NCBI GenBank assembly: GCA_977006965.1
Contig: OZ345354.1
Span: 1,178,001-1,242,000 of the forward strand
Source: Phymatolithon calcareum
Taxonomy: Eukaryota > Rhodophyta > Florideophyceae > Hapalidiales
Length of the DNA stretch: 64,000 nucleotides
Direction: 5' to 3'
Numbering within the stretch: the first letter of the stretch is position 1; every line of letters starts with the position of its first letter. Both the position numbers and the translations under genes were made by a program. Below the pieces are notes generated by a model, which saw only the letters and a program-made list of their open reading frames with translations, was not told the origin of the DNA and made no database searches. Below, one piece after another: positions 41,393 through 51,057 of this stretch.

Positions 41393-42559
41393 ATGGAGCC
41401 CGAACGCGAACCTGGGACCGGCAAGTTACCCCCCCATTTGGAGAAAGCTCGAACACATGTTGGAATAGGCTTCAAAAAGCTTTCGAATCCGGTGGGCACG
41501 TATGGCGCGCGCACGTACGAGAGCCTGGGTTTCGACAACAGTCTGGACCTGCCTACGTTTTTCCGAGAATGCGTGGTGCGCGTCAAGCACATATCAGACG
41601 AAGAGCTCATATTTGATTTAGTAGGCGTTGATGCACCGATCGCAAACGCTTTGCGACGCATCCTACTTGCCGAGGTACCGACAATGGCTATCGAAACTGT
41701 CTTCGTGCACGACAACAGTTCGATAATGCACGACGAGATGCTTGCGCATCGACTCGGCCTCGTCCCACTGCTTATCGATCCTGCACCGTTCAAGACTTGG
41801 ACAAAAGGCGAGCGGGTAACGCACGACAATACGGTCAAGTTTACCATGAAGGTTTCATGCGATCATGCTGCATCGGCCCCGCGTGACGCGCACGCGCCGC
41901 CGGAGACACTGTACGAGAACTCAAAGGTTCTGAGCCAGTCCATCGAGTATGTACCGATGCCGGAACAGGCAGAGCTACTGGGCGGTCAGACGCCGCGCCC
42001 AGTGCATTCCGACCTACTCCTTGCGAAGCTACGTCCAGGACAAAACATTCACGTGGAAATGAATGCAACTAAGGGAATTGGCCGCGAACACGCAAAATGG
42101 TCCCCTGTCGCTACAGCGTCGTATCGTATGCTACCTGAAATCACTATCCGGCGCCCGCTCCGCGGTGCAGAGGCGGAGGAACTCAAGGAGCTCTGTCCGT
42201 TGAACGTTTTTGATATTGAGGACGGATATGTCAAGGTTGCACGACCGCGCGATTGCACCATGTGTCGTGAATGCGTGCGCGGCCCGGAGCGTGCGGAGAA
42301 GGTCGAACTCACGCGGAAGCGCGACCACTTCATATTTGACGTCGAAAGCGCTGGTCAAATGCCGTCGGCCAGGCTCGTTGTGGATGCGTTGTCGGTTTTG
42401 ATGAAGAAATGTGACGACGTCGAGCAAGGACTTGAAAATGCTCTGCGCAGAAGAGCACCTGAGGAGGCCGTGCGGGAAATGCCGGGTGATGACAAGGATG
42501 TGGACGAGGAAGACGACGAGGAAATGGCAGATGTGATTGAGGCTGAGGACAAATCGTAA
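41393..42559 (+). CDS. POLR1C: DNA-directed RNA polymerases I and III subunit RPAC1 (AC40)
   Basis: This subunit pairs with AC19 to nucleate assembly of RNA polymerases I and III, like the alpha dimer of bacteria. The 388-residue protein has the full alpha-type fold. SNPVGTYGARTYESLGFDN leads into FDLVGVDAPIANALRRILLAEVPTMAIE, the alpha motif, then HNTVKF-like barrel strands. RDHFIFDVESAGQMPSARL and a final dimerisation helix follow. Residues around 295-310 read CTMCRECVRGP, a cysteine-rich insert like the Fe-S domain of archaeal subunit D. The C-terminus is acidic (DVDEEDDEEMAD). The ATG at 41393 gives the normal N-terminus. The gene is convergent with TIM44, with 129 bp between stops. Confidence 0.95.
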   Translation: MEPEREPGTGKLPPHLEKARTHVGIGFKKLSNPVGTYGARTYESLGFDNSLDLPTFFRECVVRVKHISDEELIFDLVGVDAPIANALRRILLAEVPTMAIETVFVHDNSSIMHDEMLAHRLGLVPLLIDPAPFKTWTKGERVTHDNTVKFTMKVSCDHAASAPRDAHAPPETLYENSKVLSQSIEYVPMPEQAELLGGQTPRPVHSDLLLAKLRPGQNIHVEMNATKGIGREHAKWSPVATASYRMLPEITIRRPLRGAEAEELKELCPLNVFDIEDGYVKVARPRDCTMCRECVRGPERAEKVELTRKRDHFIFDVESAGQMPSARLVVDALSVLMKKCDDVEQGLENALRRRAPEEAVREMPGDDKDVDEEDDEEMADVIEAEDKS

Positions 42560-42688
42560 AGGATCATAGTTCTCATGTGTAAAATACGCCTACTTTCGTT
42601 TACATGTTAGTAAAACACCCCAAAAAGACTCTATTACACCATCCGAACCCGCACAAGTATTGTAGTCGTTCTCGATCTGGAAAGCGAA

Positions 42689-43897
42689 CTATATCGTGGA
42701 ATGTGCACCGCGGATTACCATTTCCATCATTTTCCATGGAGGAGGTCCTCCGACGTTATTCTCATCCTCGACATCCTCGTCGTCAAATTTCTCGCCCTCA
42801 TCTTCAGTACCTTCAGATTTGGTTGGCTCTTCAGAAGAATCATTATCGTTGGAAGTGGAGCTCCCCATTCCACCGCCAGTCGGGAGGTCGTCTTCGTACT
42901 CAACTTCGCGCACAAACGCCATAACATAGTACACAGCACGAATGTCATCCTCCTTGCCTTCCACAATTTCTCCGGCCGGATCTCGCAGGCAATTGATTTG
43001 CTGCGCGCTAAAAGACACAATCAACACCGGAGCATCTTCAAGTAACCTTCCGGCCGAAAGCTCGACGTCATTAATGGCGAGTATGTTGGTATCGATTGTG
43101 ACCTTACCATGCTCGCGTTCACGAATGGATGCATTCAACATCTCATATGCTTCCGCTGTGCAAGTTTTTTTGAGTTGCTTGCGATTGCCCTCCAGATACG
43201 AACCAAGAATATTCGGGATATTCACATGCTCTACTTCACGCAAGAACTCGGATACTGTAAACGATTTGTCCTCTTCTCTGATTTCGCGGATGACCATTCC
43301 CATTTCATTTTCCGCAAAAACTCGATCGTAAACATTTCGAAAAAAGTTCATTACCGGATTATTCGATTCGTCAATTCGCTCTGAAATTCGCTCCTTGGCC
43401 TCAAACGCTCCGCGCATGAATGCAGAACCCGAAAATCGCGAAAAAAGTCGATCCCGAATAGTCTGTTCCTCTTCCTCGTCCTCTTGAGTGCGCTTGCGGC
43501 GCTTCGTGGCGACCAATTCGGAACGTTGTGGAGGCATGGGCGGAATCTCGACGCCCTGCTGCTTCGCTTCGGCAACGTATGCATCCTCTGCGGCAACCGC
43601 CTGTCCGCCGATAAGCCCGCGCATGAAGCCCCCAATTGGATTGGAAGTGGGGGAATCTGCATTTTCGTCTTCTGGTTTCGACTCCGATTTCTTGATCTCC
43701 AGCTCAGATGCATTTTCAGGGACTGATCCACTGTCCTTCTCTGATCGCCGCGGTTCGGTTGAAGCCCAGCATCGGTGTGCGGAATTGATCTGCCGCAATT
43801 TGTGCTGCATTGACTTCGGAGGAGCTCCACGAATGGCCGGCGATGCAACTGCAACTTGGCGGAGGATTCTGCCGGCCAAAATGCAGCGCAGCGCCAT
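42689..43897 (-). CDS. TIM44: Mitochondrial import inner membrane translocase subunit TIM44
   Basis: TIM44 tethers mtHsp70 to the TIM23 channel on the matrix side. The 402-residue protein starts with a basic presequence (MALRCILAGRILRQVAVAS) that chose the ATG at 43897 over the longer frame from 43966. A charged, helical linker follows, with SNPIGGFMRGLIGG and a KRRKRTQEDEEEE patch. The TIM44 domain comes next (about 215-350): NPVMNFFRNVYDRVFAENE, ADDKSFTVSEFL-like helices, HVNIPNILGSYLEGN and APVLIVSFSAQQINC, with the end of the barrel at AVYYVMAFVRE. The acidic Ser/Asp tail of about 50 residues is longer than in yeast or human TIM44. Confidence 0.9.
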   Translation of the reverse strand: MALRCILAGRILRQVAVASPAIRGAPPKSMQHKLRQINSAHRCWASTEPRRSEKDSGSVPENASELEIKKSESKPEDENADSPTSNPIGGFMRGLIGGQAVAAEDAYVAEAKQQGVEIPPMPPQRSELVATKRRKRTQEDEEEEQTIRDRLFSRFSGSAFMRGAFEAKERISERIDESNNPVMNFFRNVYDRVFAENEMGMVIREIREEDKSFTVSEFLREVEHVNIPNILGSYLEGNRKQLKKTCTAEAYEMLNASIREREHGKVTIDTNILAINDVELSAGRLLEDAPVLIVSFSAQQINCLRDPAGEIVEGKEDDIRAVYYVMAFVREVEYEDDLPTGGGMGSSTSNDNDSSEEPTKSEGTEDEGEKFDDEDVEDENNVGGPPPWKMMEMVIRGAHSTI

Positions 43898-44137
43898 TTC
43901 AGAGTGGTCGTACTGATAAACTAAGCCGTCAAGGAACCGAGCACAAGAATGGAGACCGGATGGCATATTTGAGTAGCTAAGTGTGCGCCAATGCGATATG
44001 TTTTTGTGTACAGTACATTGATTTTCCGAAATTAGTTGTCATACTTCCCGAAGCGGAAAACAGAACGGCATGATAAACATACTGTATGATATCATAGAGG
44101 AGAACTGTTACCGAAGCATCGTATGATATTTTGGGGA

Positions 44138-44270
44138 AGCTGCTTACCCTCTAAGAAAGGCTACAGTGTTCCTCCCCGTATAAACAAGAGTTAAGAGAAA
44201 ATCGTATGAACACGGTAAAGGCACCAGACATACTTATGCATGCCAGCTAATAAACAGAAAAAATAGTTGG
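44138..44270 (-). ncRNA. Candidate guide-RNA tail of Fanzor-type element, copy C
   Basis: On the minus strand this matches the 3' non-coding tail at 40379-40516. An exact 20-base match (44181-44200 against 40454-40473) is included, with the same CAGCT end at 44138. No nuclease coding remains next to it. It shows that the tail can persist or move without the coding part. It sits about 200 bp upstream of the coiled-coil gene. Confidence 0.4.
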
Positions 44271-44469
44271 ACCATAAAGACCGAATCAGCTTCTTCCGCG
44301 GAACATGTCGGCTCTTCCCAAACTTGTACTCCGCATTGCCTAAGAAAACGACCCGGGGGACGACCGTACAGCTCCTTCTTCCGTCCGTCCCGGTTGGTAT
44401 AGCAGTCAAGGAATTTATTGCACTTGTGCGGTACGCCATGAAAAGCTACAGAGTTAAATTCAAAATAGA

Positions 44470-45669
44470 ATGGCAAAAATTTCACATGGTGGACGCGAGA
44501 GAAGAGTAACCGTTCCACGTAGTCTCCTGCCACCAGCAGGCTCGTCGTCGGCAGGCGCACTTGCACTTGACGAGGCACTTTTTTCCCAGATGGAAAGTTA
44601 CAACCTGACCCCGAGCGAGATGACGTTGTGGCAAGAAGGATTAAAACTGTGCAGGGAAGTAGCGGATTTGAAGACAAGGCTCTCTGACGCTGAAAGAAAA
44701 TTGGCTGCATCCAAAATTGAAATATCTCGTCTCGAAGAAGAGAAGAAAGCATGGAAAAACCGTGGGAAAGATAGCAAAGAGATTTGTTCTGTCCTTCCGT
44801 GTGGCTGGGAAATCACGAGCAAGAATCAAAGCGGACTCCTTACCGGCAGCACTGGATGCCAAGAATTTCGTGACGAGCTCAGAGAAATCAATGAAGACGC
44901 TCGAAAAGCTCAATTTGTCTCTCATTCATTAGACGTATCCTTTGCGAAGTACAATGTCATCATGAGAAAGATAAAGCGTGAGATCGGCATACCAAGCACA
45001 TCCTCCCGTTGCTATCAATCAGGAAGACAACCGAGGTCGAAAATGGTTAGCGAAGGGCAGTGCCGACGGGACGTCAAAAGCATTGTTCCTATCGGAAAGA
45101 AAGCAAACGCGCAGGATGTTGCAAAACGACCAGATTCTCTTCAAGTTCGATTGCGGTCTCCGCCAAGGATGACCGAGTATATGAAGAATGGCTTGTCTGT
45201 AAGAGAGCGCGAAAACTCCAAACAGTCCGAGGGCGGGACAAAGCAGGAGGACACGCCAGATGATTGTAGTGGGTCCAATCTGGTCCCTTTGGCAACCAGA
45301 AGGTGTAATTGTCACTTTGCGTCGCTCCGTGAGCTTACAGGACTAGAAGACGAGCTTAGAAAAGCCATACGACTTACTCAGGATACACAAGAGCTCATGA
45401 GTGAGTTGTTTTCCATCGTGGACTTGAAGGAACTGAAGCGAGTGTTCGCGATGCAGAAGCATTCGCAGTCAGCGATATTGGCATCAATCTCGAGAATTTC
45501 GACACTGTCGAACAAGAAGAATATGCGTGTTGAAGACCTTCAGGGACTCAAGGCGACACTGATCGATGCGCTCTGCGAAAACCCGACCGGAAGAAAATGG
45601 TCCGAAAATGAAGAAGCAGAAATGAGCTGGATAAAAGCACTGGTGAAGAAGATGAACTTTCGTCCGTGA
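44470..45669 (+). CDS. Coiled-coil protein, unrecognised
   Basis: The 399-residue protein has a clear coiled coil at about residues 45-100 (EGLKLCREVADLKTRLSDAE and the heptads after it, ending in a Lys/Glu-rich run). A basic disordered centre follows (about 175-275). A helical C-terminal part (about 285-399) contains ELTGLEDELRKAIRLTQDTQ and LFSIVDLKELKRVFAMQK. There is no enzyme motif or membrane span. Coiled-coil ends with a disordered middle are common in cytoskeletal or centrosome-type scaffolds, but I cannot name a family. The ATG at 44470 is the first in frame. Confidence 0.6.
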   Translation: MAKISHGGRERRVTVPRSLLPPAGSSSAGALALDEALFSQMESYNLTPSEMTLWQEGLKLCREVADLKTRLSDAERKLAASKIEISRLEEEKKAWKNRGKDSKEICSVLPCGWEITSKNQSGLLTGSTGCQEFRDELREINEDARKAQFVSHSLDVSFAKYNVIMRKIKREIGIPSTSSRCYQSGRQPRSKMVSEGQCRRDVKSIVPIGKKANAQDVAKRPDSLQVRLRSPPRMTEYMKNGLSVRERENSKQSEGGTKQEDTPDDCSGSNLVPLATRRCNCHFASLRELTGLEDELRKAIRLTQDTQELMSELFSIVDLKELKRVFAMQKHSQSAILASISRISTLSNKKNMRVEDLQGLKATLIDALCENPTGRKWSENEEAEMSWIKALVKKMNFRP

Positions 45670-46004
45670 TATCGTGCAGTGAAAATAGACTACGAGGTGA
45701 TGGAGGGCGCTCGGGCATTTGCTAAGAATTCTTAGTACTGGAGCGCAGCGTATGTTTCCAAGTTTCGCTCATGAACGTGAAGCTCGCCAGTTCATTCTGG
45801 TCCTCTGTGATAAAATTTGGATCGTCCAAAATAGCAAATACCTCATGAGTATCCACTCTTATACCAATCTATCTCATACGCCTGAGGTGCAAGAATTCTG
45901 CTGCGGGACCGAACCTTAGCTCAATGTGTTGTCTGCATGAGAAGAAGGGAAAACGTTATACTGGGCAGAGCGCATTGCCAAATGTAATGGCTGTAAACTA
46001 TGCG
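45670..46004. other. Intergenic region
   Basis: 3' region of the coiled-coil gene, leading to a decayed Fanzor-type fragment. No gene. Confidence 0.5.
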
Positions 46005-46098
46005 TAAGATTGAGAAGGACGTGAACGAAGCGTGAAATGTCGGAACATGTGGTGCTTCTTGGAAAAGAACGTCCAACGTTTCTATATAGGTCTTAGTG
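46005..46098 (+). pseudogene. Fanzor/TnpB-like relic 4, extreme C-terminus
   Basis: About 90 bp match 40288-40378: the DNA still spells most of the codons for the ARNIGTCG and RPTFL region of relic 3, but with stops and a small deletion. It is recognisable only by comparison with relic 3 and by the conserved non-coding tail that follows it. Confidence 0.6.
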
Positions 46099-46232
46099 GC
46101 TTTCCAAACATTTTTCTCTTTATTAGCCAGCATACATAAGTATGTCTGGCCCCTGTAGCGAGCCTGCGAATTTCTCTTAACTCTTGTTACAGTGAGAGGA
46201 ACTTTGTAGCCTCTATAGGGCAATACACAGCT
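46099..46232 (+). ncRNA. Candidate guide-RNA tail of Fanzor-type element, copy B
   Basis: Matches the tail of relic 3 (40379-40516) at roughly 85%, from the stop codon to the CAGCT end. The hairpin here is GCCAG-CATA...TATG-T-CTGGC, with the loop side extended by one pair relative to copy A. Similarity between copies ends sharply at 46232. Confidence 0.4.
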
Positions 46233-46465
46233 ACGTCGGAAATTAATAGAGATACTACGTAACATTGGACTTCTCATGCACGCGAATGTTTGCGCTGAAA
46301 TAGAACGCTCTGGATTTCTGTGATTACCCCGTGAGCACTGCCGTGGAGTCTATTGCACGATTGGAGGGCATTTAAGATGGTCATTATCCGAGGGACTGCC
46401 ACTGCCCTTTGTCGGCCTCAGTAACACATCTACCAATTGAGTTGAGGCTATGTCTAGATAGTCTA

Positions 46466-46926
46466 TGGATTACGCTGACATAGTGCCATTATTCGCTAGG
46501 GCTGTCTATACCCAAAGGGCCCACCGGAAAATTGGTTAACTCCGCGTGCGAACCACCCAAGCCTCTTAACATGGCCTTTTCAAATTCTGATAGCACTACA
46601 GTACCCCATATCTGGGGGTGAAATCAGCCAAGCACATGTGTCTGTCCTTGTCTACGCCTCCAACCGATACTTGAAGCGCTGTACGGAGAGACCTTTCGCG
46701 AAATCAATCCAACCCAACAATTTATCTGGATGAAAAATGCCTCCAAGAGCAATGTTGACAAAAGGCTGCGGCAGTGTTGCGTTCTCCAGCTGCATGCATC
46801 GGTACTGAGGATTGATGTAGCGGATGCACTCGAGCTGAGGCGGTGAATAGGTCCCTTGGGATTCAGGACGAATAATCGAGTTGGTGAAATGTGAAACTGG
46901 GGTTTGTTTATTAAGTAAACAAACAT
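46466..46926 (-). repeat. Dispersed repeat R, copy 2
   Basis: Inverted copy of 23890-24340 lying about 22 kb away. The two share the block with GGTGGGCCCTTTGG and the stretch coding NPQYRCMQLEN in one frame. A hairpin GTTTGTTTA...TAAACAAAC sits at the end, near 46904-46926. Here the repeat stands alone, without the Fanzor-like frame that follows copy 1. I do not know the element class. Confidence 0.65.
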
Positions 46927-48264
46927 ACGTTTGCAGCTTGTCTCCGGGTTACAGTATTTCTCATCTTTGAATTTACTTACGCTCTTTACTTCATGCTGCG
47001 ACCCTGATTTGTTTGTGCTGGCACGTTATGGTTCTCCAATTCGGGGCCATACTGCAATTCTCGCCGCACTGTTCAAAGAAGTTTGACCCAAAATTTTATC
47101 GTTAAGCGGACAGTGGCGAGTTGTGAGCCCACCGCCACGAAAAAACGATGGTTGAGATGTAAGCTTACGGTCTGCTTATATCCTGGGAGAATTGCAGGGG
47201 GACGAAAGTAAAGTGCAAAATCTTTTCCTCTCTCCACTCGCTCTATAGCATTAGCCGCCCTTTTGAGCACAACGGCAACAAAAGCACGTACTGGAAACGT
47301 ACTGGGCTGAAGTGCTGACCGTTCGAAAGCAAAATAGAAACATTTAAATAAAGAAAATAGATATTTGTATCTTTAGACGAAGGCGAAATGATTTAGTTCA
47401 TGCGTATTTGCAAAAATCTTTTTCCAGTTCTGCATCTTCTCCACGAAGTTGTCGACACCTCCAGCGTAACTTGCACTGAGGCATTGTCGTCTGTTTTCAG
47501 AATGGATAGTGCACTCTCTTCAGTTCTATTGTGTTAACAGCACGGGGACGAGAGGCATGACACATTGCCAACTTCTTGGCCCGAATGCGGCCATGATGCG
47601 ATACTGTTTTCCTTTCAAAAACGTCTTTAAGCGTTTTTGAATGGAAAGCAAAAAGCAGGGGAATGTTATTGCTTTCCCCTGCTGAACAGCATAGCCCATG
47701 ACGTAGCGATATTCGCTGGCGGCAATTCAAATGGAAGTCTTCGTGCGAGCAGACGGCTGACCGATCTATCGGTGCGCCGTTGCAAGCATGTTTCAAATGT
47801 ATGATACGAGCAAATTTAAAAAATTACGTAACCGTACAAACATGCGTACAGTAGAAGGTCGTCTACACTTTATGATACGTACACCCACGTCATGCGAGTG
47901 GAGCGCCAGATTTGCGAATCGGATCGGTTGCATACAAGTGCATCTGCCCAGACAACATGAAAAAAGCATGAATCGCAATTTGAAACGGTAACTTGCGATC
48001 AGTGCACGCGCGAGTTTGAGCAAGCAAGAGCGAGATGAAAATCAGACTGTTTATGTTTGACAGACAACCTTTCCCAAATATGCACAGTTGACGTTGAACG
48101 TCTTCCAATTTGCAATAACATCGCGACCTCATCGTCCCCCCATGTTTCCCGCCTTCTTCACTAGCCTGCCTACCGTCCACCACAACCCACCCAAGACGCT
48201 GTCTGCATACCGTTGAATTGCGCGCGCACTTGAGGCCGCAGTCGCAACATCGTCGCAGCCGACA
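46927..48264. other. Intergenic region
   Basis: It contains two small hairpins near 47600-47640 (CAAAAACG paired with CGTTTTTG) and 47655-47690 (AGCAGGGGA paired with its complement). A minus-strand frame at 47796-47497 has no recognisable family. The last 200 bp are the leader of the C2H2 gene. Confidence 0.45.
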
Positions 48265-48978
48265 ATGGATCATAGTAGCAGTTTCTCAAGCGCAAGCTCG
48301 TCGGTAAAATCCACCAGTGAACGCGAAGTCAGTTTCATTTTCCTGCAAACTTGCGCCAAATCCTTGTCTTCAGCAAAGCAAATCCCGCTCGAAGTCGTTC
48401 TCGTTGATCAACACTCTGCCACCTCCGTCGCCGATCTCGAATCGACATCCGTCGTCGAACATGAATTCGCGTCGCCGGAGCCCTCCTCCAATGCACTCAT
48501 CGAGACAAAGGCGACGAATATGCCGGTGAGATGCGGAACGTGTGCATCGGAGTTCAGCTCTGTGCGCATGAAGAATTTACACGAACGTGTCGCGCATCAC
48601 CGTGCGCCATGTCACCGCTGTCCGCATTGTGCAGGTATATTCGGACATATCGTCGATCTTAATCAACATCTTCTGCATGCGCATCGCGGCAAGTCGTACG
48701 ATCATGTGTGCGAGGAATGTGACACCGCATTCGCGAGCGCTGTGCTACTACGGCAGCACGTGGCGAAGCATGTGCGAAGACGTTTGCCGAAATCGGATGT
48801 GCGATGCTCTAAATGTGACTTTGTGTCGACTTGCGTTGGTGAGGTGCGCTTTCATATGGCGGATAAACATGGGGTCTGGGACGATGCGCTTGGGAAGGAG
48901 AATGTTGATGTGACTATGCCAAGACGCGCACTGCGTAATAGTTATGGTGTTGGAGGCGTACTGCTTCTGAAGAATTAG
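48265..48978 (+). CDS. C2H2 zinc-finger protein
   Basis: The 237-residue protein has a Ser-rich N-terminus and four C2H2-type fingers in the second half: CGTCASEF...HERVAHH, CPHCAGIF...HLLHAH, CEECDTAF...HVAKH and CSKCDFVS...HMADKH. Linkers are not the TGEKP type. It is probably a nuclear DNA- or RNA-binding protein; the target is unknown. The ATG at 48265 is the first in frame after the leader. Confidence 0.8.
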   Translation: MDHSSSFSSASSSVKSTSEREVSFIFLQTCAKSLSSAKQIPLEVVLVDQHSATSVADLESTSVVEHEFASPEPSSNALIETKATNMPVRCGTCASEFSSVRMKNLHERVAHHRAPCHRCPHCAGIFGHIVDLNQHLLHAHRGKSYDHVCEECDTAFASAVLLRQHVAKHVRRRLPKSDVRCSKCDFVSTCVGEVRFHMADKHGVWDDALGKENVDVTMPRRALRNSYGVGGVLLLKN

Positions 48979-49670
48979 GCCTATTTGTTTAACTTATTGG
49001 GCAGCTGAAGGCATCGTCCTCATGCACCCGGAATAAAGACAGTGTTTCTTCACGTGCTTCGTTCTTGAACTCTCCGTAATGTGGGATGGCAGACCGCGTG
49101 CTTGAGCTCCGGATGTAATGCCACATCCAATGTTTTGGAAAGGATCGTTAACGAGAGAGATAAGTTTGCCTTCTTCCTCATCACGTCCTTCAGATTGTTG
49201 CATTGCGCAGTTCATTGAGACATTGAACAGATATGCCGTAGAGCGGTCGCGGGAGCTCCTTATTGGTTGCAAGAACTCTCTCCAGTTAAGGATCGTACTC
49301 CAGGGTGGCTCGTTGAGAATGAATGGGAAATTTCAAATTAGCATATTTTCGAAACGGACAAAAATCTTCAGCACGTACCCTTTGCCTTCCACATTGGGCC
49401 TACGTCTTCCTCTTTTAGGTTGACATCCGCTGCATGCAAATTCAAACCAGATGCATCGCCAATCATATATCCGACTGATTTGCAACGTGTTAGTGCCACG
49501 TAGATTCTTTTCATTTTCTGTCCTTTCCTACATTGACTACGCAACATCCGGAAAAGGCCATACCTCCCGCCGCATTCAGTTGGTCACTCACGTCTTCTTA
49601 CTGGACCCCTTGACAAAGGTTTTCTTCTTTTACCGCGGTATTCGCAAAGCGCCAAATCCAGTCAGTCACT
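48979..49670. other. Intergenic region
   Basis: Spacer and promoter of the ARMC1-like gene. No frame is supported. Confidence 0.5.
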
Positions 49671-50706
49671 ATGGCCGTGGCCGACGCGGCTAGCCTGCGC
49701 ACCGTCGCTGTGCAACTCCGTGCCCTGTCCGCCGATGAAGAGAACCAACCCATTATTGCGCGTGAGGAAGGGTAAGTGCAATCAATTCTCCTGCTGGTAA
49801 GGTATTTCTCCTTGCTTGTCGCATCGCAGGCCCTCTGACTGATTGCCTCCCTTGTGCGTCCTTCTACCGCGTAGCTGCCTGCATGCACTCACGGGTTTTG
49901 TCAATAGCGATGACATCGAAATAGCAACGATTGCAGTGGCCGCAGTGAAGAATCTCGCCTCCCATGGAGACAATTTTTCCGTACTGCGTCTCGAAGATGG
50001 TCTAATCGAGGGTCTAAAAGACCTCTTGTTATCCGACGATGCAGACCGAGACTTACGACGCGACATCTTCAATATTATAGAGGAACTCACCGATGAAATG
50101 AATGATTCCGAAATGGATGAACTTGACGGTCTCGAGCGCAAGGCTGGTCTTGTTGAAAAGCCACCTACCATCGTCGACGACCCCGACTTACTCAAGGAGC
50201 CCGTGTCGGCTAGACTACATATTCCGGGCATTTCCGACGAAATCGTGCAGGTGCGCGTCGAACAATTGCTAATTCGTAAGCGCGGCGTTATTTCCGTTGT
50301 GTTCGAGATCGGTGCAGAACTCGCAGTGTTGTACACACGTGCGCCGCCCGAAGAACTTGCGCGTTTTGTAGGCACCATGACCGGCACAACGGTCTCCGTG
50401 CTACCGCCGGAGCCAGAGGAGGAATCCGAGGATGAGCAAGAGGAGCTGATTAAGGTGGCCGAACTGGATACGGATCCCGGGAAGGAAAATGGAGCCCCGG
50501 GATATCTCGATCAGACGGGACAGCGCATTAAAGATGTCGCGAAGAAAGATAAGAAGAAGAAGCATACGGTTACACAGGGGGCGTCTTCGCTAAGTGAGCG
50601 CCTTCGGCAGCAGCGCGAGGAGGAATCGCGCAAAAAAGCACGAGCCAATCGATTGTTGGGGTCCATTGGTAGAGGCTTTGGCGGCGGTGGGTGGGGCTTG
50701 TGGTGA
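49671..50706 (+). CDS. ARMC1-like armadillo protein, one intron
   Basis: Exons are 49671-49771 and 49875-50706, with a 103-bp intron (GTAAGT donor, CGTAG acceptor). The 310-residue protein opens with VAVQLRALSADEENQPIIAR and, across the junction, EEGCLHALTGFV. This is the same order as the start of animal ARMC1 (an armadillo pair). The middle part (RLHIPGISDEIVQVRVEQLL, then GVISVVFEIGAELAVLY) matches ARMC1's second, ferredoxin-like/HMA-type domain. The C-terminus is charged and ends in a Gly/Trp string (GGGGWGLW), comparable to the aromatic end of ARMC1. In animals ARMC1 acts at the mitochondrial outer membrane in mitochondrial distribution. Without splicing the first helices would be lost. 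Confidence 0.75.
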
Positions 50707-51057
50707 GCAGAGGGAACTTACTTTCGACATCGGGGTTTGTTTTGACGTTGAAAACTTTTGCGCATAATAGGCGACTTTATCAACTGACACGAGTTAAACT
50801 GGGAACTGACAATCAAAGGAGATTGTGTATACTATCACCGAACAACTCGCTTTGCGCCTGTGCACTATGTCCCGCTTACACGCGCACACATATTTCGCAG
50901 TCACTACTGACCGAGCCGGTACCCCGCGGAGCTGATTAAAAGTGGTGGAATAGAAATAGCAAAAGTAACGTTAGTGTAAACTAGTCCAAACTTAAGATGC
51001 AAAGCAAATTTCGTTTGACTCTGCTTATTAGAAAAAGGAAAATTGTCGCTTTTGACA

